A DNA stretch of 64,000 bases. Origin: Mycobacteriales bacterium (GTDB taxonomy: Bacteria > Actinomycetota > Actinomycetes > Mycobacteriales > SCTD01). The position numbers were made by a program, and so were the translations under genes. Of this stretch, positions 15,296 to 23,780 are shown in pieces (the first letter of the stretch is position 1; every line of letters begins with the position of its first letter). The DNA lies in assembly GCA_030447385.1 (NCBI GenBank), contig JAUJOY010000001.1:126770-190769 (forward strand). The letters run 5' to 3'. The notes beneath the pieces are model-generated. The model was given only the letters and a program-made list of their open reading frames with translations, searched no databases and was not told the origin of the DNA.

Positions 15296-16005
15296 AGCGC
15301 ATCCTGTCCGTCGACGTCGACGTGCGCAGCGGAGTAGGAGCAGAGCAGGGTGAACGGGACCTCCTGCTGCAGCCGGCTCCACAGCTGCTCGAGGCGCACG
15401 GCCCCGGTGACGTTGCCCTCCCTCCAGAGCACGTCGACCAGCTCGCCGAACACCCGCAGCGGCTGTCCGTCGGCGTGCGAACGCACGAGCGCACCCAGGG
15501 TCTCCTGGAACAGGAAGGTGTCCGGGGCCCCGTTGTGCATGACCAGCCGGAGCGTCGCCTCGGCATCCAGCTGGATGAACCGGCCGGTCTCGGCGGCTGG
15601 ACCCGAACCCCTCTCGGCGAGGAGGCTGACCAGGGAGGCCCGGTGCTCGGGGGAGGCGAGCACGATCCCCGTTCCGCCCTGCGCCCAGCCCTGCACCAGG
15701 TAGTCCGCCAGGACGGGGACGAGCCTTCCGTCGTTGGCGTGGAGGTGCATCCCGTGACTCCAGGACCGAGGTGCGCTCGCGGGGGCTGCCCCGCTGGCGG
15801 ACGCGGCCGGGCCCAGGCCTGGCGGCACCCCCGCGATGTCGTGCCAGGAGCAGAACCGGCAGGACAGCAGCAGCGGGCCCGACGACATGCGTGCAGCCCG
15901 CACCGCCCACGGCTGCTTGCACTCAGGGCAGGCGTGGGCCGCGGCGCGCCGTCGGGGCGGACGGGGGTTCTCGGCTGGCATCGAGGTCCATGATGAACCG
16001 GACAT
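15265..16005 (-). CDS. Zinc-ribbon plus MEDS (DcmR sensory) domain protein
   Basis: 246 residues. The N-terminus holds a four-Cys ribbon (CPEC...CRFC, about residues 25-53). The rest fits the MEDS domain (methanogen/methylotroph DcmR sensory): HANDGRLVPVLADYLVQGWAQGGTGIVLASPEHR, a central ATLRLVMHNGAPDTFLF segment, and the closing VPFTLLCSYSAAHVD strand. MEDS domains usually sit in front of histidine kinases or anti-sigma regulators as ligand-binding modules; here there is no output domain. It overlaps the next gene on the same strand, so that protein is the likely output partner. A start at 15981 is also possible. Confidence 0.75.
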   Translation of the reverse strand: MSGSSWTSMPAENPRPPRRRAAAHACPECKQPWAVRAARMSSGPLLLSCRFCSWHDIAGVPPGLGPAASASGAAPASAPRSWSHGMHLHANDGRLVPVLADYLVQGWAQGGTGIVLASPEHRASLVSLLAERGSGPAAETGRFIQLDAEATLRLVMHNGAPDTFLFQETLGALVRSHADGQPLRVFGELVDVLWREGNVTGAVRLEQLWSRLQQEVPFTLLCSYSAAHVDVDGQDALCQLHDHVMS

Positions 16006-16026
16006 CCCGCCCCCGTCCAGAACGAA

Positions 16027-17250
16027 TCAGTGCGGTCCGGCCGCCCCGCCGACGAGAACCCCGTCCTTCCACACCTGCTCGACCCGCTCGCGGAAGCCCT
16101 CGTCGAAGGAGAGCGGGTCCCCGGCCACGACGACCAGGTCGGCGCGCTTGCCCGCTTCGAGGACGCCCAGCTCCTCGTCGAGGCGCAGCAGCCGCGCCGC
16201 GCTGGAGGTGGCTGCGACCAGCGCCTCGCCCGGCGTCAGCCCCGCATCGACAAGCAGACCGAGCTCGGTGAGGTTGGTCCCGTGGGGGCTCACCGGGCAG
16301 TCGGTCCCCATGGCGATCGGGACCCCCGCCTCCCGCGCCGAGCGCACGGCGTGACGGGCGTTGGCCGCTGCTCGCTCGGCCTTCTCCACCACCCGCTCGG
16401 GTACGTGCTGCCCGCCGGCCGCGGCCGCGACGACGCCGTGGGCGGCCAGCAGCGTCGGGACCAGCCAGGTCCCCTTCTCGGCCATCATCCCGATCACGTC
16501 GTCGTCCAGGAAGGACCCGTGCTCGATCGAGCGGACACCGGCCCGCACGGCATTGCGACCTCCGTCGGCGGAGTGGCAGTGCGCCATCACCCACCGCCCG
16601 GCATGCTGCGCCTCGACGACCAGCTCGGCCAGCTCGTCGAGCCGCAGCTGGGGCAGGGTGCTGTCGGTGTTCGGCGACAGCACGCCGCCTGAGGCGGCCA
16701 CCTTGATGCCATCTGCCCCGGCGCGGATCAGCTCGCGGACCTTCCGGCGGATGGCCTCGACGCCGTCCACGACGGCGTCCGGCATCCCGGGGTAGCTCGG
16801 GAAGATCGCGTTGCCGCGGCCGCAGCGCTCGTAGCCGTCACCGTGCCCACCGGTCTGGCTGATCATGTTGAGGGTGATCAGCATCCTGGGGCCGGGGACG
16901 ATGCCCCGAGCCACCGCCTCCTTCATCCCCGCGTCCGCGCCGCCGGCGTCGCGCACGGTGGTGATGCCGAGGTCGAGGACCGTGCGCAGACTCCCGACCG
17001 CCTGGAAGAACCCCAGCGAGAACGGCGTGTCCCTCAGCCGGATCATGTCGAAGTCGGTCATCGACATGTGCACGTGGCAGTCCATGAGGCCGGGCAGCAG
17101 GGTGCGGCCGGTCACGTCGACCTCGACGTCACCGTCGAGGCGGGTCCCCACCTCGACGACCCGGCCCTCGGCGACCACCACGTCGCCGGCGGCCACCGTG
17201 CCGCTGGCCGGATCGAAGACGGCGCCGCCGGAGAACAGGGTGCGGGTCAT
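16027..17250 (-). CDS. Amidohydrolase family metal-dependent hydrolase
   Basis: 407 residues with the composite beta-sandwich/TIM-barrel layout of the amidohydrolase superfamily. Metal ligands are visible: HVH in GLMDCHVHMS, the Lys of GADGIKVAASGG (bridging position), His in VMAHCHS and SIEHGS, and Asp in MGTDCPVSPHG. The C-terminal GVLEAGKRADLVVV segment closes the sandwich. Closest in style to the imidazolonepropionase-like and Xaa-Pro dipeptidase (Sgx) group, which hydrolyse N-acyl amino acids or dipeptides. Substrate cannot be assigned. It ends 22 bp before the MEDS gene, so the three minus-strand genes may form one transcript. Confidence 0.88.
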   Translation of the reverse strand: MTRTLFSGGAVFDPASGTVAAGDVVVAEGRVVEVGTRLDGDVEVDVTGRTLLPGLMDCHVHMSMTDFDMIRLRDTPFSLGFFQAVGSLRTVLDLGITTVRDAGGADAGMKEAVARGIVPGPRMLITLNMISQTGGHGDGYERCGRGNAIFPSYPGMPDAVVDGVEAIRRKVRELIRAGADGIKVAASGGVLSPNTDSTLPQLRLDELAELVVEAQHAGRWVMAHCHSADGGRNAVRAGVRSIEHGSFLDDDVIGMMAEKGTWLVPTLLAAHGVVAAAAGGQHVPERVVEKAERAAANARHAVRSAREAGVPIAMGTDCPVSPHGTNLTELGLLVDAGLTPGEALVAATSSAARLLRLDEELGVLEAGKRADLVVVAGDPLSFDEGFRERVEQVWKDGVLVGGAAGPH

Positions 17251-17306
17251 CGCGAGATCCCATCACGGCGTCGTGCAGCCGCCACCCGCGCGGGTAGGAC
17301 CGCGTC

Positions 17307-17432
17307 GTGAGACTGATCTGCGAGCCCTGCCGGGAGCAGGAGCACGAGCGGTGCCCCGGCAGCACCTGGTGCTACTGCCAGCACCGGCTGCCGGGTCCGG
17401 TCGAGCCGGTCACCGGCTCGCCCGGGGAGTGA
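17307..17432 (+). CDS. Small Cys-rich zinc-ribbon-like protein
   Basis: 41 residues from a GTG at 17307. Cysteines at 5, 8, 16, 22 and 24 with His13 and His26 (CEPC...C...CYCQH) suggest a single zinc-binding knuckle. Short proteins of this pattern are widespread in actinobacteria without known function. Its stop lies 89 bp before the Vms1-like gene on the same strand. Too short for many automated callers, but the Cys/His spacing and codon use support it. Confidence 0.65.
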   Translation: MRLICEPCREQEHERCPGSTWCYCQHRLPGPVEPVTGSPGE

Positions 17433-17521
17433 CGCCGATCGGCGTGCACGGCTGAGCGTAGGTCGCCCGCGAGTGCGGGTAGGAGACGGCAAGCCGCTCC
17501 CCGTACCCGCTGGAGGTCACC

Positions 17522-18649
17522 GTGCAGCTGCGCGACCTGTCCACCGTCCTCATCGCCGACGGCCCCTTCGTCACGGTGCACGTGGGTGCCGAGAGTGCGG
17601 TCGAGCAGGCCGCGGACCGCTACGAGCTGGCGTGGAAGAACATCCTTCGGGAGCTGGAGGACCGGGACGTCCCGGAGAAGGTCCGGAGGGCGCTGGACGC
17701 CGCCCGCGGCGAGCACTCGGACGGCGACGCGCGCCTCGCGGTGGCGAGCCTGGCCACCGGGGAGGTGCTGCTGACCGAGCCGGTGTCCACCCGGCCGGTG
17801 ACCGACCAGGTCCATGTGGGACCCCTGCCCCACCTGCTGCCGCTGCTCACCGACCTCACCACCCAGGTGCCACACGTGGTCGTGCACACCGACCGCACGG
17901 GCGCGGACGTGTCGGCCTACTTCGACACCGAGCAGGTGGCCGGCGAGGTCACCGTGAAGGGCCGCACGCTGCACCTGAAGAAGGTCCGGGGCGGCGGCTG
18001 GGCGCACCACCGCTACCAGCACCGCAGCGAGAACCAGTGGCGCGAGAACGCCAAGGAGATCCGGGAGACCGTGACGCAGCTCGCCGAGCAGGTCGGCGCG
18101 CAGCTGATCGTCGGCGTGGGTGACGAGCGGGAGCTGACCTACGTTCAGGAGGGCCTCCGCCCGCCGTGGGACCTGCGCTGGATCGAGGTGCCCGGCGGCC
18201 GCGGGCAGGACGGCAGCGAGCCGCTGGTCCAGCAGCGGGTCCGGGACGTCGTGTCGCGGCACGTGGCTGCGAAGACGCTGTCCCTGCTGGAGGAGTTCGC
18301 CCGGGAGCGGGGTCAGGTCCAGCGGGCCTGCGACGGGGTCGAGGACGTCGTCGCGGCGCTGCGCAAGGCCCAGGTGCAGACGCTGCTGCTCACCACCGGC
18401 GCCGACCCGGCGGCCACCCTCTGGTACGGCCCGGACCCGATGCTGCTCGGCACCAGCCGCGGGCAGGTCGCGTCGCTGGGGGTGGACGCCCCGCAGGAGG
18501 GGCCGCTGCTGGAGGTGATGCTGCGGGCCGCCCTCGCGACCGGCGCCGCCGTGCAGCTGGTCCCGCACGAGCCCGACGAGGCTCCGGACGGCGGTGTCGG
18601 CGCGGTGCTGCGCTACGCCGACGACGACGACGCGGCTGCCCGGGGGTAG
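17522..18649 (+). CDS. Rv2629-like / baeRF2-Vms1 family protein
   Basis: 375 residues from a GTG preceded by GGAGGTCACC, a near-perfect Shine-Dalgarno. The sequence matches the actinobacterial Rv2629 group (baeRF family 2), related to eRF1 and Vms1/ANKZF1 peptidyl-tRNA hydrolases that release chains from stalled ribosomes. The HHRYQHRSENQW segment (about residues 160-171) corresponds to the conserved Gln-containing loop of that fold. The C-terminal half has the three-layer eRF1-domain-3-like pattern (TLLLTTGADP). Rv2629 is associated with dormancy in mycobacteria. Role here, ribosome rescue or stress, is inferred from the family. Confidence 0.82.
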   Translation: MQLRDLSTVLIADGPFVTVHVGAESAVEQAADRYELAWKNILRELEDRDVPEKVRRALDAARGEHSDGDARLAVASLATGEVLLTEPVSTRPVTDQVHVGPLPHLLPLLTDLTTQVPHVVVHTDRTGADVSAYFDTEQVAGEVTVKGRTLHLKKVRGGGWAHHRYQHRSENQWRENAKEIRETVTQLAEQVGAQLIVGVGDERELTYVQEGLRPPWDLRWIEVPGGRGQDGSEPLVQQRVRDVVSRHVAAKTLSLLEEFARERGQVQRACDGVEDVVAALRKAQVQTLLLTTGADPAATLWYGPDPMLLGTSRGQVASLGVDAPQEGPLLEVMLRAALATGAAVQLVPHEPDEAPDGGVGAVLRYADDDDAAARG

Positions 18650-18746
18650 TTCGAACGAGCCATGCCGCACCCCCAGAAGGGGTGGTTCTCGAACGGATCT
18701 GCTTCGACACGTACCCCGCCAAAGCACTCCTGCCGATGAACGGAGC

Positions 18747-20192
18747 ATGCGCCTTCCTGCTGCCCTGGCCACTGCCTGCCTCTGCGTCACGGGACTGACC
18801 CTTCCGGCCGCCGCGGACACGCCACAGGAGGGCCGCTACGTCGTCCGGTTCGCTGTGGGGATCAGCCCGCAGGACGGGGCGCGCGAGGTGCGCGGCGGTG
18901 GCGGGCAGGTGGAGCGGGTGCTGGAGCACGTCTTCTCCGGGTCGGTCGCGCGCCTGTCCGAGCGTCAGGCGGTCGCCCTCGCCCGCAACCCCCGGGTCGC
19001 GTACGTCGAGGCTGACCAGGTCTTCCGCGCCGTCGACACCCAGAGCTCCCCGCCCTGGGGCCTCGACCGCTCCGACCAGCGCGGGCTCCCGCTCAGCGGT
19101 GGCTTCAGCTGGACGGCGAACGGCACAGGTGTGAGCGCGTACGTCGTCGACACCGGAGTCCGGGCAGACCACGTCGACTTCGGCGGCCGCGTCACCGCCG
19201 GTTACACCGCGATCAGCGACGGCAACGGGACCAGCGACTGCAACGGACACGGCACGCACGTGGCCGGCACCGTCGGGGGTAGCACGTACGGCGTCGCCAA
19301 GGCCGTCCGCATCGTGCCCGTCCGCGTGCTGGACTGCGCCGGGTCGGGCACGACCACCGGCATCATCGCCGGCCTGGACTGGGTGATCGGGCAGCACGCG
19401 GCCGGCACGCCCGCGGTCGCCAACCTCTCCCTCGGCGGCGGCACCTCGAGCTCGCTCGACACCGCCGTGCAGTCCACCATCAGCGACGGCGTCAGCGTCG
19501 TCGTCGCGGCCGGCAACAGCAACACGGACGCCTGCACCACCTCACCCGCCCGGGTGGCCGCGGCAGTCACCGTGGGTGCGACCGACTCCGCCGATGCCCG
19601 CGCGTCGTTCTCCAACTTCGGCACCTGCCTGGACCTGTTCGGCCCGGGAGTGGGCATAACCTCGGCCTGGTACACCTCCAGCACCGCAGCCGCCAGGCTC
19701 AGCGGCACCTCGATGGCGGCGCCGCACGTGGCGGGAGCCGCCGCGGCGCTGCTGCAGGTCGACCCGGCGCTCTCGCCCGCGGCGGTCGCCGACCGGCTGA
19801 ACACGACGGCCACCACAGGTCTGGTCACGTCAGCCGGCACCGGGTCGCCGAACCGCCTCCTGTGGGCCGACCCCGCCCCGGTCGCCTCCACGAGCCCGAC
19901 GGCCACCGCGCCCGCCTCGCCCAGCAACGTCACCGCGGTCGCCGGCAAGAGGTCGGCCACCGTCAGCTGGACCATGGGGAGCGACGGCGGGTCGCCCCTC
20001 ACCGGGCAGACGGTCCGGGTCTACGCCGCCGGCAGCCTTGCCGGAACGGTCGCGGTCAGCGCGAGTGCCACCTCCGTCAAGATCGGCGGGCTCACCGCGG
20101 GCACCCCCTACACGTTCGGCGTCACGGCGACCAACGCCGTCGGGACCAGCGCCGAGTCGGCGCGCAGCAACGAGGTCGTGCCTCGGCGCTGA
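18747..20192 (+). CDS. Secreted S8 serine peptidase with I9 propeptide and FnIII tail
   Basis: 481 residues from the ATG at 18747 (GGAG just upstream). Signal peptide to about residue 23 (LPAAADT). Inhibitor I9 prodomain (YVVRFAVG...VAYVEADQVF). Proteinase K/aqualysin-type catalytic domain: Asp in AYVVDTGVRADH, His in CNGHGTHVAG, Asn in VVAAGNSN, Ser in LSGTSMAAPHVAG. A Ser/Thr/Pro linker then a fibronectin type III domain (SNVTAVAGKRSATVSW to the end). Paired cysteines in the catalytic domain fit an exported enzyme. A nutritional or matrix-processing extracellular protease is most likely. Confidence 0.93.
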   Translation: MRLPAALATACLCVTGLTLPAAADTPQEGRYVVRFAVGISPQDGAREVRGGGGQVERVLEHVFSGSVARLSERQAVALARNPRVAYVEADQVFRAVDTQSSPPWGLDRSDQRGLPLSGGFSWTANGTGVSAYVVDTGVRADHVDFGGRVTAGYTAISDGNGTSDCNGHGTHVAGTVGGSTYGVAKAVRIVPVRVLDCAGSGTTTGIIAGLDWVIGQHAAGTPAVANLSLGGGTSSSLDTAVQSTISDGVSVVVAAGNSNTDACTTSPARVAAAVTVGATDSADARASFSNFGTCLDLFGPGVGITSAWYTSSTAAARLSGTSMAAPHVAGAAAALLQVDPALSPAAVADRLNTTATTGLVTSAGTGSPNRLLWADPAPVASTSPTATAPASPSNVTAVAGKRSATVSWTMGSDGGSPLTGQTVRVYAAGSLAGTVAVSASATSVKIGGLTAGTPYTFGVTATNAVGTSAESARSNEVVPRR

Positions 20193-20285
20193 TCCCCCCT
20201 GCCGCAGCCGCCCCCGGACCCGGGGTGGTAGCACTTCTGCAGACTCCCGGCAGGCGGGACGTCCCTTCCCGGGCCGGAGCAGTGG

Positions 20286-21416
20286 ATGAGCGACTTCGCG
20301 GTGTCCGAGCCGGCACGGACCGGGGCGACGGTCGGCGTCGAGGAGGAGTTCCACGTCGTGGACCCCGAGTCGATGGAGCTGCGTGACTCGCCGGAGCTGG
20401 TGGCCCTGCTCGCCGCCGACGACCTCGGGCCGCGGGTGCACTCGGAGCTGTCGACGACGCAGATCGAGACCGCCTCCCGCGTGTGCACCTCGCTGGACGA
20501 CGTGCGCCGTGAGCTGAGGGCCGGCCGCAGCGCGGCCGCAGCGGCGGCCGGTCAGGTCGGCGCGACGGTGCTCGCCGCGTCGACGCACCCCTTCTCCTCC
20601 TGGCACGAGCAGCGAGTCACCCACACCCCCCGCTACCTGCGGCTGGTCGAGCGCTGGGCGGTCCTCGCGCTGCAGCAGGACATCAGCGGGTGCCACGTCC
20701 ACGTCCACGTACCGGACCTGGACACCGCGGTCGCCGTGATGGACCGCGTGCGGCCCTACCTGCCTGTGGTGCAGGCGCTCACCGGGAGCTCGCCGTTCCA
20801 CGAGGGGTCCGACACCGGCTATGACAGCTTCCGCACGCTGTGGTTCGCCCGCTGGCCCATCACCGGGTCGACCGAGCTGCTGGGCGACGGGAAGACCTAC
20901 CAGGACGTCGTGGAGTCCCTCCAGGTCGCGGGTGTGATCGACGACGCCAGCAACCTCTACTGGGACGTCCGGCCGTCGATGCGCTACCCCACGCTGGAGT
21001 TCCGGGTGGCGGACGTGTGCACCTTCCTGGACGACGCGGTGCTGCACGTGGCCCTGGTGCGCGCCCTGTCGCGGGTGCTCGCCGAACGGGCGAGCCACGG
21101 CGTGCCGCCGCACCTGGTGCGCCCCGAGGTGCTGCGGGCGGCGCGGTGGAGGGGGGCGAGGTACGGCGTGTCGGACCAGCTGTTCGACCCGTTCGCCGGG
21201 GTGCTGCGCCCCGCCGCCGACCTCGTCGGGAGGCTGCTGGCCGAGCTGCGCGACGACCTCACCGAGCACGGCGAGTGGGACGAGGTGAGCTCGCTGTGCG
21301 AGCAGACCCTCCGCCGGGGGACGTCGGCCGCCCGGCAGCGCGATGTCCTGCACTCCACCGCCGACCAGCACGCGGTGGCCCGGATGATCGTCGAGGAGGG
21401 CCTGGCCACCGGCTGA
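20286..21416 (+). CDS. YbdK-type carboxylate-amine ligase (glutamate-cysteine ligase family 2)
   Basis: 376 residues. GCS2-family signature: GVEEEFHVVDPES at the N-terminus (Glu residues for metal-ATP), SELSTTQIETAS, then CHVHVHVPD and the TLEFRVADVC segment. Family members ligate an amine to a carboxylate, typically glutamate with weak glutamate-cysteine ligase activity. In actinobacteria related genes serve thiol or ergothioneine-like pathways, but no other pathway gene is adjacent. The neighbouring zinc alcohol dehydrogenase could be linked through formaldehyde or thiol chemistry; that is speculative. Confidence 0.9.
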   Translation: MSDFAVSEPARTGATVGVEEEFHVVDPESMELRDSPELVALLAADDLGPRVHSELSTTQIETASRVCTSLDDVRRELRAGRSAAAAAAGQVGATVLAASTHPFSSWHEQRVTHTPRYLRLVERWAVLALQQDISGCHVHVHVPDLDTAVAVMDRVRPYLPVVQALTGSSPFHEGSDTGYDSFRTLWFARWPITGSTELLGDGKTYQDVVESLQVAGVIDDASNLYWDVRPSMRYPTLEFRVADVCTFLDDAVLHVALVRALSRVLAERASHGVPPHLVRPEVLRAARWRGARYGVSDQLFDPFAGVLRPAADLVGRLLAELRDDLTEHGEWDEVSSLCEQTLRRGTSAARQRDVLHSTADQHAVARMIVEEGLATG

Positions 21417-21547
21417 CGTGGGCAGCCGCGACTTGCGCCGAGCGAGGTTGGGCCGCAGCGCACGGGACAGGACCGCAACGACGACGTCGGGACCCGGTCC
21501 TGCCGGGTGGCGTCGCCCGGAGCCAGCGCCCTGTCGAGGAGGCAACC

Positions 21548-22696
21548 ATGCGAGCGATGGTCTACCGCGGGCCCTACCGGATCCGCGTCGAGGACAAGCC
21601 GATGCCGGTGATCGAGCATCCCAACGACGCCATCGTCCGCGTCACGCTGGCGGCGATCTGCGGCTCGGACCTCCACCTGTTCCACGGGATGATCCCGGAC
21701 ACCCGCGTCGGGACGACCTTCGGCCACGAGTTCATCGGGGTGGTCGAAGAAGTGGGCTCCTCGGTCCAGAACCTCCAGCGCGGCGACCGGGTCATGGTGC
21801 CGTTCAACATCTTCTGCGGGTCGTGCTTCTTCTGCGCGCGGGGGCTGCAGTCCAACTGCCACAACGTCAACGCCAACGCGACGGCGGTCGGCGCCATCTA
21901 CGGCTACTCGCACACGGCAGGTGGCTACGACGGGGGGCAGTCGGAGTTCGTCCGCGTCCCCTTCGCCGACGTCGGGCCGAGCCTCATCCCGGACTGGATG
22001 CACGACGAGGACGCGGTGCTGCTCACCGACGCGCTCGCCACGGGATACTTCGGCGCCCAGCTCGGGGACATCGCCGAGGGCGACGTGGTGCTCGTGCTCG
22101 GAGCCGGTCCGATCGGGCTGTTCGCCGCGAAGTCGGCCTGGCTCATGGGGGCCGGGCGCGTCATCGTCGTCGACCACCTGGAGTACCGGCTGGCGAAGGC
22201 ACGGGACTTCGCCCACGCCGAGACCTACAACTTCGCCGAGTACGACGACATCGTGGTCCACATGAAGAAGATCACCGACCACCTCGGTGCCGACGTGGTG
22301 ATCGACGCAGTGGGAGCCGAGGCCGACGGCGGTTTCCTGCAGCACGTCACCGCATCCAAGCTCAAGATGCAGGGTGGCTCGCCGATCGCGCTCAACTGGG
22401 CCATCGACTCGGTGCGCAAGGGTGGCACCGTCTCGGTGATGGGCGCCTACGGCCCCGTCTACAGCGCCATCAAGTTCGGCGACGCGGTGAACAAGGGGCT
22501 GACCCTGCGGATGAACCAGTGCCCGGTGAAGCGGCAGTGGCCCCGGCTGTTCGAGCACGTGAAGAACGGCTACCTCACGCCCCGCGACATCGTGACGCAC
22601 CGCATCCCGCTCGAGCACATCGCCGACGGCTACCACATCTTCTCGGCCAAGCTCGACGACTGCATCAAGCCGCTGATCATCCCGAACGCCAGCTGA
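21548..22696 (+). CDS. Zinc-dependent alcohol dehydrogenase (formaldehyde dehydrogenase-like)
   Basis: 382 residues, MDR superfamily. Catalytic zinc ligands Cys in AAICGSDLH and His/Glu in FGHEF; structural zinc site CGSCFFCARGLQSNC. NAD-binding fold at VLVLGAGPIGLFAAKSAW with acidic residue VVDHLEYR, implying NAD preference. The extra loop and IPDWMHDEDAVLLTDALATGY are typical of the glutathione-independent formaldehyde dehydrogenase-like branch. Precise substrate unknown. RBS GAGGCAACC precedes the ATG. It is followed 10 bp later by a short conserved hypothetical gene, so the two are likely one operon. Confidence 0.9.
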   Translation: MRAMVYRGPYRIRVEDKPMPVIEHPNDAIVRVTLAAICGSDLHLFHGMIPDTRVGTTFGHEFIGVVEEVGSSVQNLQRGDRVMVPFNIFCGSCFFCARGLQSNCHNVNANATAVGAIYGYSHTAGGYDGGQSEFVRVPFADVGPSLIPDWMHDEDAVLLTDALATGYFGAQLGDIAEGDVVLVLGAGPIGLFAAKSAWLMGAGRVIVVDHLEYRLAKARDFAHAETYNFAEYDDIVVHMKKITDHLGADVVIDAVGAEADGGFLQHVTASKLKMQGGSPIALNWAIDSVRKGGTVSVMGAYGPVYSAIKFGDAVNKGLTLRMNQCPVKRQWPRLFEHVKNGYLTPRDIVTHRIPLEHIADGYHIFSAKLDDCIKPLIIPNAS

Positions 22697-22706
22697 GAGG
22701 CGAGCC

Positions 22707-23276
22707 ATGGCCTACACCGCGGACAAGCCGCCCCTTCCCCTGTCGACCGACGAGCTGCGCGCTCGCATCCCCGGGTGGGGCGTCGACCTCGACCCGGCCA
22801 ACCGCCCCTCGGTCCCGAGGGAGCGCTTCGACCCGACGCTCAACGGCGCCCGCTGGGACTTCCCGGAGCGCCAGCCGGAGAAGCTCCCGCGGGAGCGGTC
22901 GGTCGAGCACAAGTTCCTGACCCCCGTCTTCGGCACCTCATGCCCGACCAGGGGCGTCTCGGGGGCCATCCGCAAGTACGCCTACCGGCACCACAGCGAA
23001 GCGCGGATCCGGCACTGGCTGCTCCTCATCGTCGGCGACCGGGTGGAGTCGCTGGGGAGCAGCCTGCGGTCGTTCGCCACGCTGCGGCCGGACAAGCCGG
23101 CCACAGGTCTGCGCACCGAGCTCTCCCACCGCGGGCTGCGGTCCCGGCTCGGCAAGGGGCGCGCAGACGTGAAGCACCACCCGCTGGACCCGGTCATCGT
23201 CCTGACCCCGTGGGTGCTGCGAGCCGGCGGCGTGTACGTCCTCGCCCGGGCTCTCGCCCGGAAGCGGCGCGGCTGA
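22707..23276 (+). CDS. Conserved hypothetical protein co-transcribed with alcohol dehydrogenase
   Basis: 189 residues, basic overall. The N-terminal part (about 1-80) is rich in Pro/Arg/Trp and contains LTPVFGTSCPTRGVSGAIRKYAYRHHSEARIRHWLLLIVGDRVES; the C-terminus has a hydrophobic stretch (DPVIVLTPWVLRAGGVYVLARAL) that could be a membrane anchor. Not recognised. It follows the dehydrogenase by 10 bp with a GAGAGGCGAGCC ribosome site, so it is probably an accessory or membrane partner of that enzyme. Confidence 0.75.
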   Translation: MAYTADKPPLPLSTDELRARIPGWGVDLDPANRPSVPRERFDPTLNGARWDFPERQPEKLPRERSVEHKFLTPVFGTSCPTRGVSGAIRKYAYRHHSEARIRHWLLLIVGDRVESLGSSLRSFATLRPDKPATGLRTELSHRGLRSRLGKGRADVKHHPLDPVIVLTPWVLRAGGVYVLARALARKRRG

Positions 23277-23300
23277 GATTGATCGCCCTCCGCGTTCGGC

Positions 23301-23780
23301 ATGCGGCTGTTCGTGGGGCTGTACCCCCCGCCGGCGGTGCTGCTGGACCTGCCGCGGCGTACCGGCCGGGAGCACCTGACGCTCGCCTTCCTCGGCGAGG
23401 TGGAGGACCCCGCACGGCTGCTGGTCGCCCTCGGGGCCGCGAAGCGGCACCGGGCACCTCGACTGCGGCTCGCGGGCGCGGGACGGTTCCGCGGCGGGCC
23501 GGTGTGGCTGGGCCTTCGTGGTGAGCTGGACCAGCTGCACCGGCTGCACGGGGCCCTGCAGGACGCCGTCGAGGCTGCCGGCCTCCCGCACTCGGTGGAC
23601 CAGTGGCGCCCTCACCTGACGATCGGCCGCGCTCGCGCCGTGCCTGCCGGGCTGCACGCCTACGAGGGGCCCGAGGCCCCCTGGCGGGACCTCGCCCTCG
23701 TGCACAGCACGCTGACCCGGCAGGGCGCGCTGCACGTACCGCTGCAGACCTGGCACCTGCCCACCTCGAGCGGCGCATGA
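23301..23780 (+). CDS. thpR: RNA 2',3'-cyclic phosphodiesterase (2H family)
   Basis: 159 residues. The two HxTx motifs of the 2H phosphoesterase fold are present: HLTLAFLGEV (about residue 32) and HLTIGRAR (about residue 105). ThpR hydrolyses 2',3'-cyclic phosphate RNA ends. Shorter than the usual 175-190 because the N-terminal strand is compact (MRLFVGLYPPPAVLLDL). Its stop overlaps the next start (ATGA), coupling it to a GDSL lipoprotein gene without obvious functional link. Confidence 0.88.
   Translation: MRLFVGLYPPPAVLLDLPRRTGREHLTLAFLGEVEDPARLLVALGAAKRHRAPRLRLAGAGRFRGGPVWLGLRGELDQLHRLHGALQDAVEAAGLPHSVDQWRPHLTIGRARAVPAGLHAYEGPEAPWRDLALVHSTLTRQGALHVPLQTWHLPTSSGA

Noticed and set aside
20215-20232. 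CCCCGG-AC-CCGGGG palindrome before the YbdK gene
   Set aside because: Loop of two bases is too tight for an RNA hairpin and GC palindromes are frequent here.
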